Both the position numbers and the translations under genes were made by a program. Below are positions 53,436-61,584 of a stretch of 64,000 bases of DNA, one piece after another. The notes under the pieces are model-generated. The model made no database searches and was not told where the DNA came from. It saw nothing but the letters and a program-made list of their open reading frames with translations. This stretch comes from Halostella pelagica (GTDB taxonomy: Archaea > Halobacteriota > Halobacteria > Halobacteriales > Natronoarchaeaceae): NCBI GenBank assembly GCA_005954745.1, contig CP040678.1, positions 1,364,001-1,428,000 on the forward strand. The letters are read 5' to 3'. How positions within the stretch are numbered: the stretch's first letter is position 1; every line of letters starts with the position of its first letter.

Positions 53436-54910
53436 GTGGGAGTCCTGCACAAAACGTTTTCTCACTCGATGTCGGCCAAGCAGATGCGAAACTTGTCGTT
53501 TCTTCTGATGGCACGAAAACACTCATAGATGCAGATGAGTCGAATGTGACTGATGAATTAGACCGGGTTTTTGAGGAAGAACTCTCGATCGATAGCGATA
53601 CAGAGAAAACGATTGACCACTTTATCGCAACTCACCTTCATCAGGATCACATACTTGGCCTTTTCAACCTGAAGGAGTCCGGGTACAACATAAACAGTGC
53701 TTCACAACCAAACTTAGCAAGATTTGAGGTGGGTGAAGAAAGGGGGCAGGTTGATCCGGATCTCTTTAGAAACTACATCGAAGCGTTATCTGAGCACGGT
53801 ATTGCAGCAGACGATATTACCAACCTCAGCTGTGGAGACAGTGTTGGATCAGTCTCTGGCGAGGTGCTATCACCACCAGCAAAATCAGGGACTATTCCGT
53901 TCAAAAGTCCAAAGACAGGACGTGAGCGGAATCTAAAACCTGAAAAGGCAAATGAGAACGGCCTCGTCATTAAACTTGAGACAGACGCAGGAAAATCGAC
54001 ACTTCTTATGGGCGATATGCAGGATAGTAGCGCCCACTACGGAGAAGACTGGCTCGTTAAACAACATAACGATGGCAATATAGATCTAAATGCAGAGACA
54101 CTGCATATCGGCCATCACGGTTCAGATAAAGCTACAAAAGATGGGTACGGCGACACAAACAAGGGAAGTTTCCTTAGCACCGTTAATCCAGATCAGGTAG
54201 TTGTATCCAGCGAGTTAGAGAGTGAATATTCACATCCCAGAGATGAGGTATTGGAACGGGTCGAAGAGCACGGAATAGATGTCTTCTGGACGGGTGTCCA
54301 TGGGACTATCAAACAGGAATGCGACAAAGAAACGAAAATAGAACAGATACCGGAAGTCGAGGCCGCATCCCCAGCCGATATTTTGGCACTGAAATACTTC
54401 GCAAAAGCCAATGATGTGTCTCAGGAAGAGATCGCTGCTCTTGAAGAAGGCTCACTCTCTGCTGAGGAACTTCCGCGAGACACACCCGAACTCGCGTTCA
54501 AGTCTGACTATCTCGAGACTGCATCCAAAGCGTCTGAGACGATTCGACGCTACCCCAAAGATGCCGAGATACTCACCCTCAATCGCTTCCCCAAAGCGAT
54601 GAGCACCGACTACGTAAGCGTCAACGAACACGGAGCCGAATCATCCGTCGCAGAAGGCAATGTGGATGATCTGTCGCCGGAAGCTCAACAAGTGAGTCAA
54701 TCAGTCGAAGCAGCCACTGAGGCGTCTCTAGAGGACATCCGAGAGCACCGTCAGAAAGCGCTTCATAGACTCACTGATACGTCCCCACAGCCGATGTCTC
54801 GGTCTTCACGAACGGCTTCCACAACATCGGACCAGTCTACCTCACACATCCACACCGGAACGAAGCAATCCGATCAATCAAACGAATCCGACAAGCGACG
54901 TCGAAGATAA
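53432..54910 (+). CDS. Stand-alone ComEC/Rec2-type metallo-beta-lactamase protein
   Basis: The product is 492 residues. The N-terminal 300 residues match the ComEC-associated MBL domain: FSLDVGQADAKLV, then metal motif THLHQDHILG, MGDMQDSSAHYGEDW and HIGHHGSDKAT. No ComEC membrane channel is present. The C-terminal 190 residues are polar and low-complexity (SSRTASTTSDQSTSHIHTG..SDKRRRR), probably disordered. Such proteins may be nucleases or phosphodiesterases. Lower GC and position next to tRNA-Glu suggest a mobile origin, and a defence function is possible but unproven. Confidence 0.8.
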   Translation: MSGSPAQNVFSLDVGQADAKLVVSSDGTKTLIDADESNVTDELDRVFEEELSIDSDTEKTIDHFIATHLHQDHILGLFNLKESGYNINSASQPNLARFEVGEERGQVDPDLFRNYIEALSEHGIAADDITNLSCGDSVGSVSGEVLSPPAKSGTIPFKSPKTGRERNLKPEKANENGLVIKLETDAGKSTLLMGDMQDSSAHYGEDWLVKQHNDGNIDLNAETLHIGHHGSDKATKDGYGDTNKGSFLSTVNPDQVVVSSELESEYSHPRDEVLERVEEHGIDVFWTGVHGTIKQECDKETKIEQIPEVEAASPADILALKYFAKANDVSQEEIAALEEGSLSAEELPRDTPELAFKSDYLETASKASETIRRYPKDAEILTLNRFPKAMSTDYVSVNEHGAESSVAEGNVDDLSPEAQQVSQSVEAATEASLEDIREHRQKALHRLTDTSPQPMSRSSRTASTTSDQSTSHIHTGTKQSDQSNESDKRRRR

Positions 54911-54920
54911 ACCAAGTCCC

Positions 54921-55703
54921 TTACCCGATCCGTGATTGAGCCAGCCGGTACGTCTGCTCAGAGATATCGAGTCTGAGTGAGTGTTTGTTATGCAGATATT
55001 CGAGTAGCTGGCTTGCTTCTGGAGCGTGGTCGAACGCCTCTGGGTCGTGAAGCGCAGCTGTAAGCATGATCTCGTAGAACCGTTCACCTACGTCGTCGTC
55101 ATTCCGAAGAATGATCGAATCCAGTTTGTCCGTCCGGAATTGCACGTAGGGGTCAGCGAATCGGTCCTCTGGATATTCACATGGAATTGCCGTGATGGCT
55201 GCCGCCGCAGCGATCCCAACGTGGGCATCGGTTGTCTCCACCACTACTCGTCTGAGTACGTCCGCTATCGCCAGCGTCGAGGATTCGTCAAGCCCTTCAG
55301 CGTGAGCGAGCGCACGACAGCCATACACTTTCGCGAGTCGACAACCGTCGACGATTCTGGTGAGCAACAAATCTAGGTGAGATTCTACGATATCAGGCTT
55401 TGTCTCAGCCAAGAAAGCGATCACTCGCATTGCATGGCCAGCAATGGTCCCACCGGACTTTACTGGTCGCGTGTCGGCCAGTAATTCTACGAGGTCCGTG
55501 CTGTAGCGCTCAACTTGTTCAGGTGTTTTCGAAGCAACCGCAGCTAGGAGTTCTAACGCCGAGACAGCTTCTGCTACGCTCCCATTCTCAATGTTCGTCC
55601 ACCAGTCTTCGATTTCAGATTGGACTATTCTTTGAGCTTCTGTCCCGCTTTGAAGCTGTGTGGTTCGAGTATTCTCCCCTACACCTTCCGCCTTATCGGA
55701 CAT
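54921..55703 (-). CDS. HEAT/ARM-like alpha-helical repeat protein
   Basis: The product is 260 residues, nearly all alpha-helical (EAVSALELLAAVASKTPEQVERYSTDLVELLADTR, GHAMRVIAFLAETKPDIVESHLDLLLTRI, RALAHAEGLDESSTLAIADVLRRVVVE), which looks like HEAT or armadillo repeats. Such folds act as protein-binding scaffolds. No catalytic motif is visible. Start at 55703 (MSDKAEG) or four codons earlier at 55715. It is convergent with the MBL gene, 10 bp apart, and has island-like composition. Confidence 0.7.
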   Translation of the reverse strand: MSDKAEGVGENTRTTQLQSGTEAQRIVQSEIEDWWTNIENGSVAEAVSALELLAAVASKTPEQVERYSTDLVELLADTRPVKSGGTIAGHAMRVIAFLAETKPDIVESHLDLLLTRIVDGCRLAKVYGCRALAHAEGLDESSTLAIADVLRRVVVETTDAHVGIAAAAAITAIPCEYPEDRFADPYVQFRTDKLDSIILRNDDDVGERFYEIMLTAALHDPEAFDHAPEASQLLEYLHNKHSLRLDISEQTYRLAQSRIG

Positions 55704-55783
55704 TAATATAGGCAAAGAATCAGAGGTATGTAATTCTATTCAGTGACCTATCGAGACAGCACGATAACGACGTACAGAGACAT

Positions 55784-55901
55784 CAGCGTCGCGTCGGCAT
55801 GCGCCGGTCAGTAGTGGTGACCCGGGACGGGGGGCGGATCTCGGCCGTCCGCGTTACGGCTTGCCCGCCGGTTCGGCACGCGCCACGGTCAGCGTCGAAC
55901 G
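55784..55901. repeat. 118-bp direct repeat, copy 1
   Basis: Begins CAGCGTCGCGTCGGCATGCG and ends GGTCAGCGTCGAACG. It aligns without gaps to a copy at 57941-58058, with blocks of perfect identity such as TTACGGCTTGCCCGCCGG and others diverged. No coding frame is open through both copies. It lies in a 520-bp gap (55704-56225) that has no other supported gene. Confidence 0.75.
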
Positions 55902-56225
55902 GCGTCCCGAACGCTGATCACGGGGTCTGTTCCACGTGTGGGGGGTGCGACGCTATTTTCATGCACACGGGTTCTTTCGGATCAGTGAACAGATGCAGCG
56001 GTCGAACGCGGAGCCTGTGCCCGACGATGAACCACCTGACGAACTGATCTCGACACTGCGGTTCGCATCCGATCAGAGCCTGTTGACGCCTTTCCCGCGA
56101 GTAATCGCACCACACACTAACTGCGGAGATACCCCGTTTATACGCAGGATAAAGCGGGACAGACGGTTTATGAGCCAGATAATGAAGTGCGGTCATGTCG
56201 TTTCGCGATACTGAGGAGAACACTG

Positions 56226-56519
56226 ATGCATGACTTGACCGGGTTTCAAAGAGACCTCCTGTACACGATCACCGGATTGGACGAACCGCACGGCCTTGCC
56301 ATCAAAGAAGAGATGGAGGAGTACTACGAGACGGATGTACATCACGGACGGCTGTATCCGAACCTCGATACGATGGCTGATAAGGGCCTGGTGAACAAGA
56401 GTATGAAGGATCGGCGGACGAACGAATACGAATTAACGGACCGCGGACGGCGCGAGATCAAAGACCGTGCGGAGTGGGAAGACCAGTACCTCGCCGGCCG
56501 AGAGATACCTCGGCCGTAG
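56226..56519 (+). CDS. PadR-like winged-helix transcription regulator (copy 2)
   Basis: The product is 97 residues starting MHDLTGFQRDLL at 56226, like the copy at 40217. Shared segments include EPHGLAIKEEMEEYYETDVHHGRLYPNLDTMADKGLVNKS. The copies differ mainly at the C-terminus (SDSESATIT versus AGREIPRP) and at scattered positions. A longer in-frame start at 56187 is unlikely. Upstream GGTTTATG resembles the promoter sequence of copy 1. It lies between the two 118-bp repeats, so it may have moved with them. Confidence 0.87.
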   Translation: MHDLTGFQRDLLYTITGLDEPHGLAIKEEMEEYYETDVHHGRLYPNLDTMADKGLVNKSMKDRRTNEYELTDRGRREIKDRAEWEDQYLAGREIPRP

Positions 56520-56739
56520 TTAGGGTACAAACCCGTGCGAAGGGTTGCATCGGGAGCAAACCAGATAGATAGTGTCGATCGGGGTTCGCGAACGCGAGAT
56601 GTGATCCCTCCCTGAAGGAGTGCTTTTTCGAACGGACGTGAGAACACTGTGCAACGCGTGGTTTGGCAGACGACTCGCGCGACCGGGAAGCGAACGCAGT
56701 GGTTGCACCGGCCGCCCCGTTCCCGTCTAACTCTCCGCT

Positions 56740-57810
56740 TCAGGTGCCCGCTTCTTCGACCGTCGTGTCCTCGTTGGGTTCCAGCGATTCCATCATGCGC
56801 CTCGCCACTTCGTCGAACACGTCTCCGCAGTCAGTCGCCTCCAGGTTGTCCGCGTACTGAACGGTAGCCCTGACACTCATCCGATAGTACTGCTTGCCGT
56901 CGGAACCCTCGTGAGGCAACCCCGCGATGTAGTAGGGATACTTGTTGTAGTACCGTGCCTCGTCGTCGCCAGCGGCCTCGGGTGCGGCCCGGATCAGCGG
57001 CACCGATTCCCCGCCGAAGTCGATCTCGTCGACCTGCTCTAATCCCTGCCCGTTTCCGAGTTGGATGTCCGTCGGCGAGTCGGTTCCGACCAGATCTTGC
57101 GCCGGGAGGATGTCGAACGCCTCCTGGTCACCGACGTGCCGTCGGATCGTCAGAGAATGGGTGTTGTTGACGGTCGCCGTGGCTGAAACGTTACCGGGGT
57201 ATTCGAACGTGCCGACGAACGGCGACTCGGACTCGTCGTAGCGGCTGTATCCGCCCTCGGTCAACCCCGCGCAGCCGCCCGACTGGCTCCCATCTTCCTC
57301 GGAGTTGCCTTCGCCCGACCCCTCGGCCACCGCGATCGTGGCCGATGCCTCTTCGTTGGGGGTGATTTCGAACCGGTACTCGCCGCTCTCGGGGATCTCC
57401 ACGACCCACGTGTCTGACGAGTCCGTGCCGTCGTTCAACAGGAAGTTCCCACTCCTGCTCGCGAACACCAGTGTAGTGGTTCCGTCGGCGCTGTCGACGC
57501 TCACTCGAACCCTGGCACCGGCCTGCAGGTCGAAGGTGTACGTCTTCGACTCCGACAGTTGCTCGTCGACCCTGGTCTCGAAGGGGTCCTCCGTCGTCGG
57601 TTCGTCACCGTCCTCAGACGTGGCACCGTCCGTTTCGTCCCCGTCCGGCGTTTCATTGCCGTCCACGTCCCCGTCACCGTCGCCACCTTCATCGTCGTCA
57701 CCGTCGCCGCCGTCTCCAGAACAGCCGGCGAGCCCAGCCACAACGGCCGTCGTCCCGATTGCTCGGAGAACCCGGCGCCGGTTCGGTGTGTCGGTAGGGT
57801 CCCCGGTCAT
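56740..57810 (-). CDS. Tat lipoprotein of unknown function
   Basis: The product is 356 residues. A Tat signal and lipobox (NRRRVLRAIGTTAVVAGLAGC) anchor it outside. A Gly/Asp/Glu/Thr-rich linker covers about 30-75. Then a pre-peptidase-like beta sandwich is plausible (SKTYTFDLQAGARVRVSVDSADG..WVVEIPESGEYRFEI). The second half (GYSRYDESESPFVGTFEYPGNVSATATV...) was not recognised. It lies between the two 118-bp repeats. Upstream (57811-57940) is AT-rich near 57870-57930, probably the promoter. Confidence 0.75.
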   Translation of the reverse strand: MTGDPTDTPNRRRVLRAIGTTAVVAGLAGCSGDGGDGDDDEGGDGDGDVDGNETPDGDETDGATSEDGDEPTTEDPFETRVDEQLSESKTYTFDLQAGARVRVSVDSADGTTTLVFASRSGNFLLNDGTDSSDTWVVEIPESGEYRFEITPNEEASATIAVAEGSGEGNSEEDGSQSGGCAGLTEGGYSRYDESESPFVGTFEYPGNVSATATVNNTHSLTIRRHVGDQEAFDILPAQDLVGTDSPTDIQLGNGQGLEQVDEIDFGGESVPLIRAAPEAAGDDEARYYNKYPYYIAGLPHEGSDGKQYYRMSVRATVQYADNLEATDCGDVFDEVARRMMESLEPNEDTTVEEAGT

Positions 57811-57940
57811 CGGTCAACTCTCCACGTCGGACGAAGTCGTATCACTCTTGTACGTGTCATGATCATATTTCCTGGCTGACTTCTTATGCCGCCGGTTATG
57901 TAAATATAGACACTAAGTATGTAGTGACGAACAGAAACAC

Positions 57941-58058
57941 CAGTGTCGCGTCGGCATGCACTGGTCAGTAGTGGTAGCCCGGGAGAGAGGAATATCTCAG
58001 CCGTCGTCGTTTACGGCTTGCCCGCCGGTTCGGCACGCGCTACGGTCAGCGTCGAACG
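57941..58058. repeat. 118-bp direct repeat, copy 2
   Basis: Begins CAGTGTCGCGTCGGCATGCA and ends GGTCAGCGTCGAACG. It is a diverged copy of 55784-55901, the same length and orientation, 2.0 kb apart. Both sit in intergenic DNA next to lower-GC sequence. They could be duplicated regulatory sequence, ends of an element, or a family of interspersed repeats. Confidence 0.75.
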
Positions 58059-58123
58059 CTCGCTCCCTGACGAAGTTTTTCTGTCGGCGCAACTGACGAG
58101 CGGCGCCCAGCGAGGGTCGACTA

Positions 58124-58981
58124 TTACGCCGAGTCGACCTCTACTGCTATTTCGCGTTCCGCAGAGACGTGACCACGGACCGACAGAGTCACCGGCTCGC
58201 TTTCATACGTCGTGTACCTGGTATCGATTTCAAGTGTCGCCGTTACGTCGTCGCCGGCCCGGACCTCCCGGTCGACGATATGCGATTCGTCGTCGTCCTC
58301 GACCTGTTTCGTCGGCCAGTAAACTGCCGATAGGAACCGACCGTCGCAGTCGGAGACGTTCGTCGCCGTCAGCGACACCGAAAGCTGCTCTCCCTGCGAG
58401 AGTTCCTCCGGAACCCCCAGAGAATCGAGTTCGAACCGCGGTCCGTCCGCTCCGAGGTGCTCCCGCTCGGCGTCGGGTATCGGCCACTCTCCGTCGTCCG
58501 CGTTCGCGGAACCCTCGTATCGGATCCGCGGGTTCGACGCCGACAACGGCGACGGCACCGCGAACGCGAGATACGAGGTGCCATCGCCGCCGAAACTCCG
58601 CCCGACCGGACCGCCGTCGTGTCCCTCGACCGTTCGGTTGATAGCGCCAGTAGTGTCCGGGAGTCCCGGCTGCCACGACTCGGCCTCGGTTTCGAAGGTG
58701 AAGTCGGCGTCACGGAGGTCGCCGTCCGCCTGAACTGACGCGACCACGTACTGTCGGTCGTCTCCGGCGAGCACGCCGCCGGATCCCATCGTTGATTCGT
58801 ACGTGACGGCTTTCCGGACGACGATGTCATCGACGGTGACGGCATCAGTGCGTGGCTCGTCGGTCTCACCGTCCGTCGAGGTGTCGGTGTTGTCGTCCCC
58901 TTGTTGCGGCGTCTGCGAGAGGCAGCCGGTGATCCCGGCGACACTACAGCCGCAGAGAGCGAGTATCTCTCGTCGGTTCAT
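58124..58981 (-). CDS. Lipoprotein of unknown function
   Basis: The product is 285 residues from ATG 58981 (MNRREILALCGCSVAGITGCLS), a Tat-like signal with lipobox GITGC. A Thr/Asp-rich linker is followed by a mainly beta protein (VTVDDIVVRKAVTYESTMGSGGVL, YVVASVQADGDLRDADFTFE, LSVSLTATNVSDCDGRF, LEIDTRYTTYESEPVTLSVRG). Disulfide-capable Cys are few. No family was recognised. An in-frame ATG at 59002 would displace the signal and is less likely. Confidence 0.72.
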   Translation of the reverse strand: MNRREILALCGCSVAGITGCLSQTPQQGDDNTDTSTDGETDEPRTDAVTVDDIVVRKAVTYESTMGSGGVLAGDDRQYVVASVQADGDLRDADFTFETEAESWQPGLPDTTGAINRTVEGHDGGPVGRSFGGDGTSYLAFAVPSPLSASNPRIRYEGSANADDGEWPIPDAEREHLGADGPRFELDSLGVPEELSQGEQLSVSLTATNVSDCDGRFLSAVYWPTKQVEDDDESHIVDREVRAGDDVTATLEIDTRYTTYESEPVTLSVRGHVSAEREIAVEVDSA

Positions 58982-59215
58982 ATTATCACGGTACAGCCCC
59001 AAGGTAAAACCGGTTTAGGAGACTCAAAGCCGCGTTTGACTCTCTCTGAGGGATTCTCTGGTTCCGGAATCCCCTAAATTCCTCCTGTGCAGCCGTCTTT
59101 CTATCGAGATCACTGCATGCAGTTTCCGGGCACAGCCCTCCCGACCCCCGCACGCGTTCGGTGCCCGCTCGGGGATAGTCCCCAGACCTAACCGCACTCG
59201 GGCCGACCTAGCGGT

Positions 59216-59677
59216 ATGCGTGTCGTCGTCGCCGGAACGTTCGGACCGATCCACGACGGGCACCGGGCCCTGTTCAAGAACGCGCTCCAACGCGGGGACG
59301 AGGGCGTCGTCGTCGGCGTCACGAGCGACGAGATGGCCCGCGAGTCCCGCGAACGGCGGGTCCCCCCGTTCGGTGAGCGTCGAGAACAGGTGAAGACGGA
59401 ACTGTCCGAGATCGACAAGTGGGGTAGAGACGTCGAACTCCGCGAACTCGACGACGAATACGGGTTCGCGGCGACGGACCCGTCGCTGGACGCGGTCGTC
59501 GTCTCGCCGGAGACGGACGAAACGGTCGCGGAGATAAACAGCCGGCGCGAGAACCGCGACCTAGATCCGCTGGAGACGGTCGTCGTTCCCTACGAAACCG
59601 CAGAAGACGGCGAACGTATCTCCTCGACCCGGATCGTCAGAGGTGAGATAGACGAACACGGTACCGTACTGAAGTGA
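59216..59677 (+). CDS. coaD: Phosphopantetheine adenylyltransferase, archaeal type
   Basis: This enzyme adenylates 4'-phosphopantetheine in coenzyme A synthesis. The 153-residue nucleotidyltransferase has the conserved first motif VVVAGTFGPIHDGHRALFKNAL (T/HxGH signature HDGH) and the second RISSTRIVRGEI (SSTxIR-like). The length and the central segment DPSLDAVVVSPETDETVAEIN fit the archaeal PPAT group rather than the bacterial CoaD. The gene stands alone. Confidence 0.92.
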   Translation: MRVVVAGTFGPIHDGHRALFKNALQRGDEGVVVGVTSDEMARESRERRVPPFGERREQVKTELSEIDKWGRDVELRELDDEYGFAATDPSLDAVVVSPETDETVAEINSRRENRDLDPLETVVVPYETAEDGERISSTRIVRGEIDEHGTVLK

Positions 59678-59708
59678 CTGCCGACGTACGACCGCGCGCT
59701 TGACCGTA

Positions 59709-60662
59709 TCAGAACGACGGCATCACCTCCTCGGCGTAGAAGTCCAGTACACCCTCGACGTCGGGCGCGACCTGATGCAGGGTGACGTGGCTGTAGCCCG
59801 CCTCCTCGAACTGCTGGACGTTTTCTATGTGGGTGTCCGGGTCCGGGTCCGTGACCGTACTTCCCTCTGCGATGTCTTCTTTCTCGACCATTTGAACCGC
59901 CTGTTCGAAATGCTTCGGCGTCGGTAGAATGCCGCTCAGTTCCCCCGCGAGCGCGGTGTTTGGCCACCGCTCGTAAGCGGCCTCGACCGCTTCGCCCTCG
60001 GAATCAGCGTACGAGAGCGTCATCTGTGCGTAGCGCGGCCCCTCGCCCCCGGCGTCGTCGTAGGTCGCGGCAACGTCCTCCTGCGGACCCACGGAAACGA
60101 GGCCGTCGCCGATTTCGGCGGCGGTGTTCGCGGCCCGTTCGCCGTACGCCGACACCGGGATGTCGGGCGTCTCGTCCGGGAGTGTAAACACCTTCGCGTT
60201 CTCGACGTCGTAATGTTTCCCGTGGTGGCTCACGTTCTCTCCGGACCAGAGCTTCCGGATCACCGCGACGGCTTCCTCCATCATTTCGAGTCGGACCTCG
60301 TGTTCCGGCCAGTGGTCGCCGAGAACGTGTTCGTTCAGCGCCTCGCCGGTCCCGACCCCGAGGGAGAACTCCCCGGGAAGCATCGCCGCCGCTGTCGCCG
60401 CCGCTTGGGCGACGATGGCGGGGTGGATCCGCATGATCGGGCAGGTGACTCCCGTCGCGACCGGTATCGACTCTATCTCCTGTGCGACGCCGCCGAGCGT
60501 CCCCCAGACGAACGGGCTCTCGCCCTGCTCGCTGATCCAGGGATGGTAGTGGTCGGAGATTGTCAGGTAATCGAAACCGACCTCCTCGGCGTAGGCGGCG
60601 TACTCGACGAGTTCGTTCGGGCGGTGCAGTTCGCTCGATAGCGCGAAACCGAACTCTGGCAT
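59709..60662 (-). CDS. F420-dependent LLM-class oxidoreductase
   Basis: The product is 317 residues from ATG 60662 (MPEFGFALSSE). A luciferase-like TIM barrel that binds F420 is indicated by YLTISDHYHPWISEQGESPFVWGTLGG, PGEFSLGVGTGEALNEHVLGDHWPE and KHFEQAVQMVEKEDI. Members include F420-dependent glucose-6-phosphate dehydrogenases, and haloarchaeal members are often annotated as G6PDH-like. The substrate is not certain. An in-frame ATG at 60689 is less likely. Confidence 0.9.
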   Translation of the reverse strand: MPEFGFALSSELHRPNELVEYAAYAEEVGFDYLTISDHYHPWISEQGESPFVWGTLGGVAQEIESIPVATGVTCPIMRIHPAIVAQAAATAAAMLPGEFSLGVGTGEALNEHVLGDHWPEHEVRLEMMEEAVAVIRKLWSGENVSHHGKHYDVENAKVFTLPDETPDIPVSAYGERAANTAAEIGDGLVSVGPQEDVAATYDDAGGEGPRYAQMTLSYADSEGEAVEAAYERWPNTALAGELSGILPTPKHFEQAVQMVEKEDIAEGSTVTDPDPDTHIENVQQFEEAGYSHVTLHQVAPDVEGVLDFYAEEVMPSF

Positions 60663-60780
60663 GGTTGTATCCCTCGAACGGGATTCCACGCCGAGCGGGA
60701 AAAGCGACAGTCCGACGCAGGGTTAGATAAAGATCGTGAGAGGCGAAAGTGCCACGGCGCTCGCGTCCCGTCGTTAAGAC

Positions 60781-61062
60781 GTGACTGAGTCCGACCGCGA
60801 CTCGCTGGTTACGGAACTGCACGCCCACCTCGCCGCGACGGCGGAGTTGCCGATAGACCGCGACGCGAACCGCTGGATCGGCGAAGCGGAGGCAGTCGCT
60901 GCGGATCTCGCGGCGAACGACCTGTCGCCGGCTACCGTCGAGGAGCGCGTCGGTCACGTTCGGGACCTCCTCGAAGAAGTCGACGAGACGGACGATCCGG
61001 AGGCGGACGAGCGCGTCGCGTCCGCGCGGGAGACTGCGGCGCGGATATTGGAGGACAGGTAG
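60781..61062 (+). CDS. Small helical haloarchaeal protein, hypothetical
   Basis: This 93-residue protein starts at a GTG (V/MTESDRDSLVTELHAHLAATAELPIDRDANRWIGEAEAV). It is wholly alpha-helical and acidic, with repeated Ala and Glu. No motif was recognised. Composition and conserved-looking helices suggest a real gene. It precedes a truncated reverse-strand remnant. Confidence 0.65.
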   Translation: MTESDRDSLVTELHAHLAATAELPIDRDANRWIGEAEAVAADLAANDLSPATVEERVGHVRDLLEEVDETDDPEADERVASARETAARILEDR

Positions 61063-61065
61063 CCG

Positions 61066-61188
61066 TCACTCGACGCACGATAGCCACTCCTCGACCGCGT
61101 CCGCGATCCGCGCTGTGGCGTCGTCCGGATCGATGTCGTGGTCCCGCAGGTTCTCGTTGACCGCCTCCGAGTGGGCAACAGAGGAGTA
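61066..61188 (-). pseudogene. C-terminal remnant of an unknown gene
   Basis: The reverse frame reads YSSVAHSEAVNENLRDHDID and then PDDATARIADAVEEWLSCVE before a stop at 61066. Composition is typical of a haloarchaeal protein end, but no start codon exists before the in-frame stop at 61189. The rest of the gene has gone. The following 160 bp (61190-61354) hold no gene. The family cannot be named from 40 residues. Confidence 0.45.
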
Positions 61189-61354
61189 TCACGCCACACA
61201 GTACGGCCTCAAGCCGAAGTCGCCTTCGGCAGCGATCGGTTGATAGCGAAGACGACGGACACGCCCTGATGACTGGGACGGGAGTACCCACAATTCGAGG
61301 GCAAACGTTCTTGCATCCTGTGACAGTAGTTATCATGCGTCTTCGAGGGGTAGA

Positions 61355-61492
61355 ATGGAATGTGAGCATTGTGAACAGGTGAGCGACTGGATCGGCGATC
61401 AGAGCGAGTGGACGGCTATCAACGACGGCGCACCGGTGACACACGGACTGTACGAGTGCGAGCGCTGCGGACACAAACAGCGGGTTCACTAG
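61355..61492 (+). CDS. Small zinc-ribbon protein
   Basis: This 45-residue ORF starts MECEHCEQVSDWIGDQSEW and ends YECERCGHKQRVH. Two CxxC pairs (CEHC and CERC) separated by about 30 residues form a zinc ribbon. It is similar in style to many short haloarchaeal zinc proteins with unknown or regulatory roles. It lies 92 bp before sucC in the same direction but has its own probable promoter. Confidence 0.65.
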   Translation: MECEHCEQVSDWIGDQSEWTAINDGAPVTHGLYECERCGHKQRVH

Positions 61493-61550
61493 CGCTAACC
61501 GTCACCGTGTACAGCGACTGATACCACGGGTATCCGGCACGAATCGTCGG

Positions 61551-61560
61551 GATTTAAGCG
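61551..61560 (+). promoter_or_regulatory. TATA box of sucCD
   Basis: GATTTAAGCG is centred about 30 bases before the sucC ATG at 61585, the expected distance for a leaderless or short-leader haloarchaeal promoter. Confidence 0.5.
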
Positions 61561-61584
61561 GCGGGGCACCACGGGTTTCACTGT

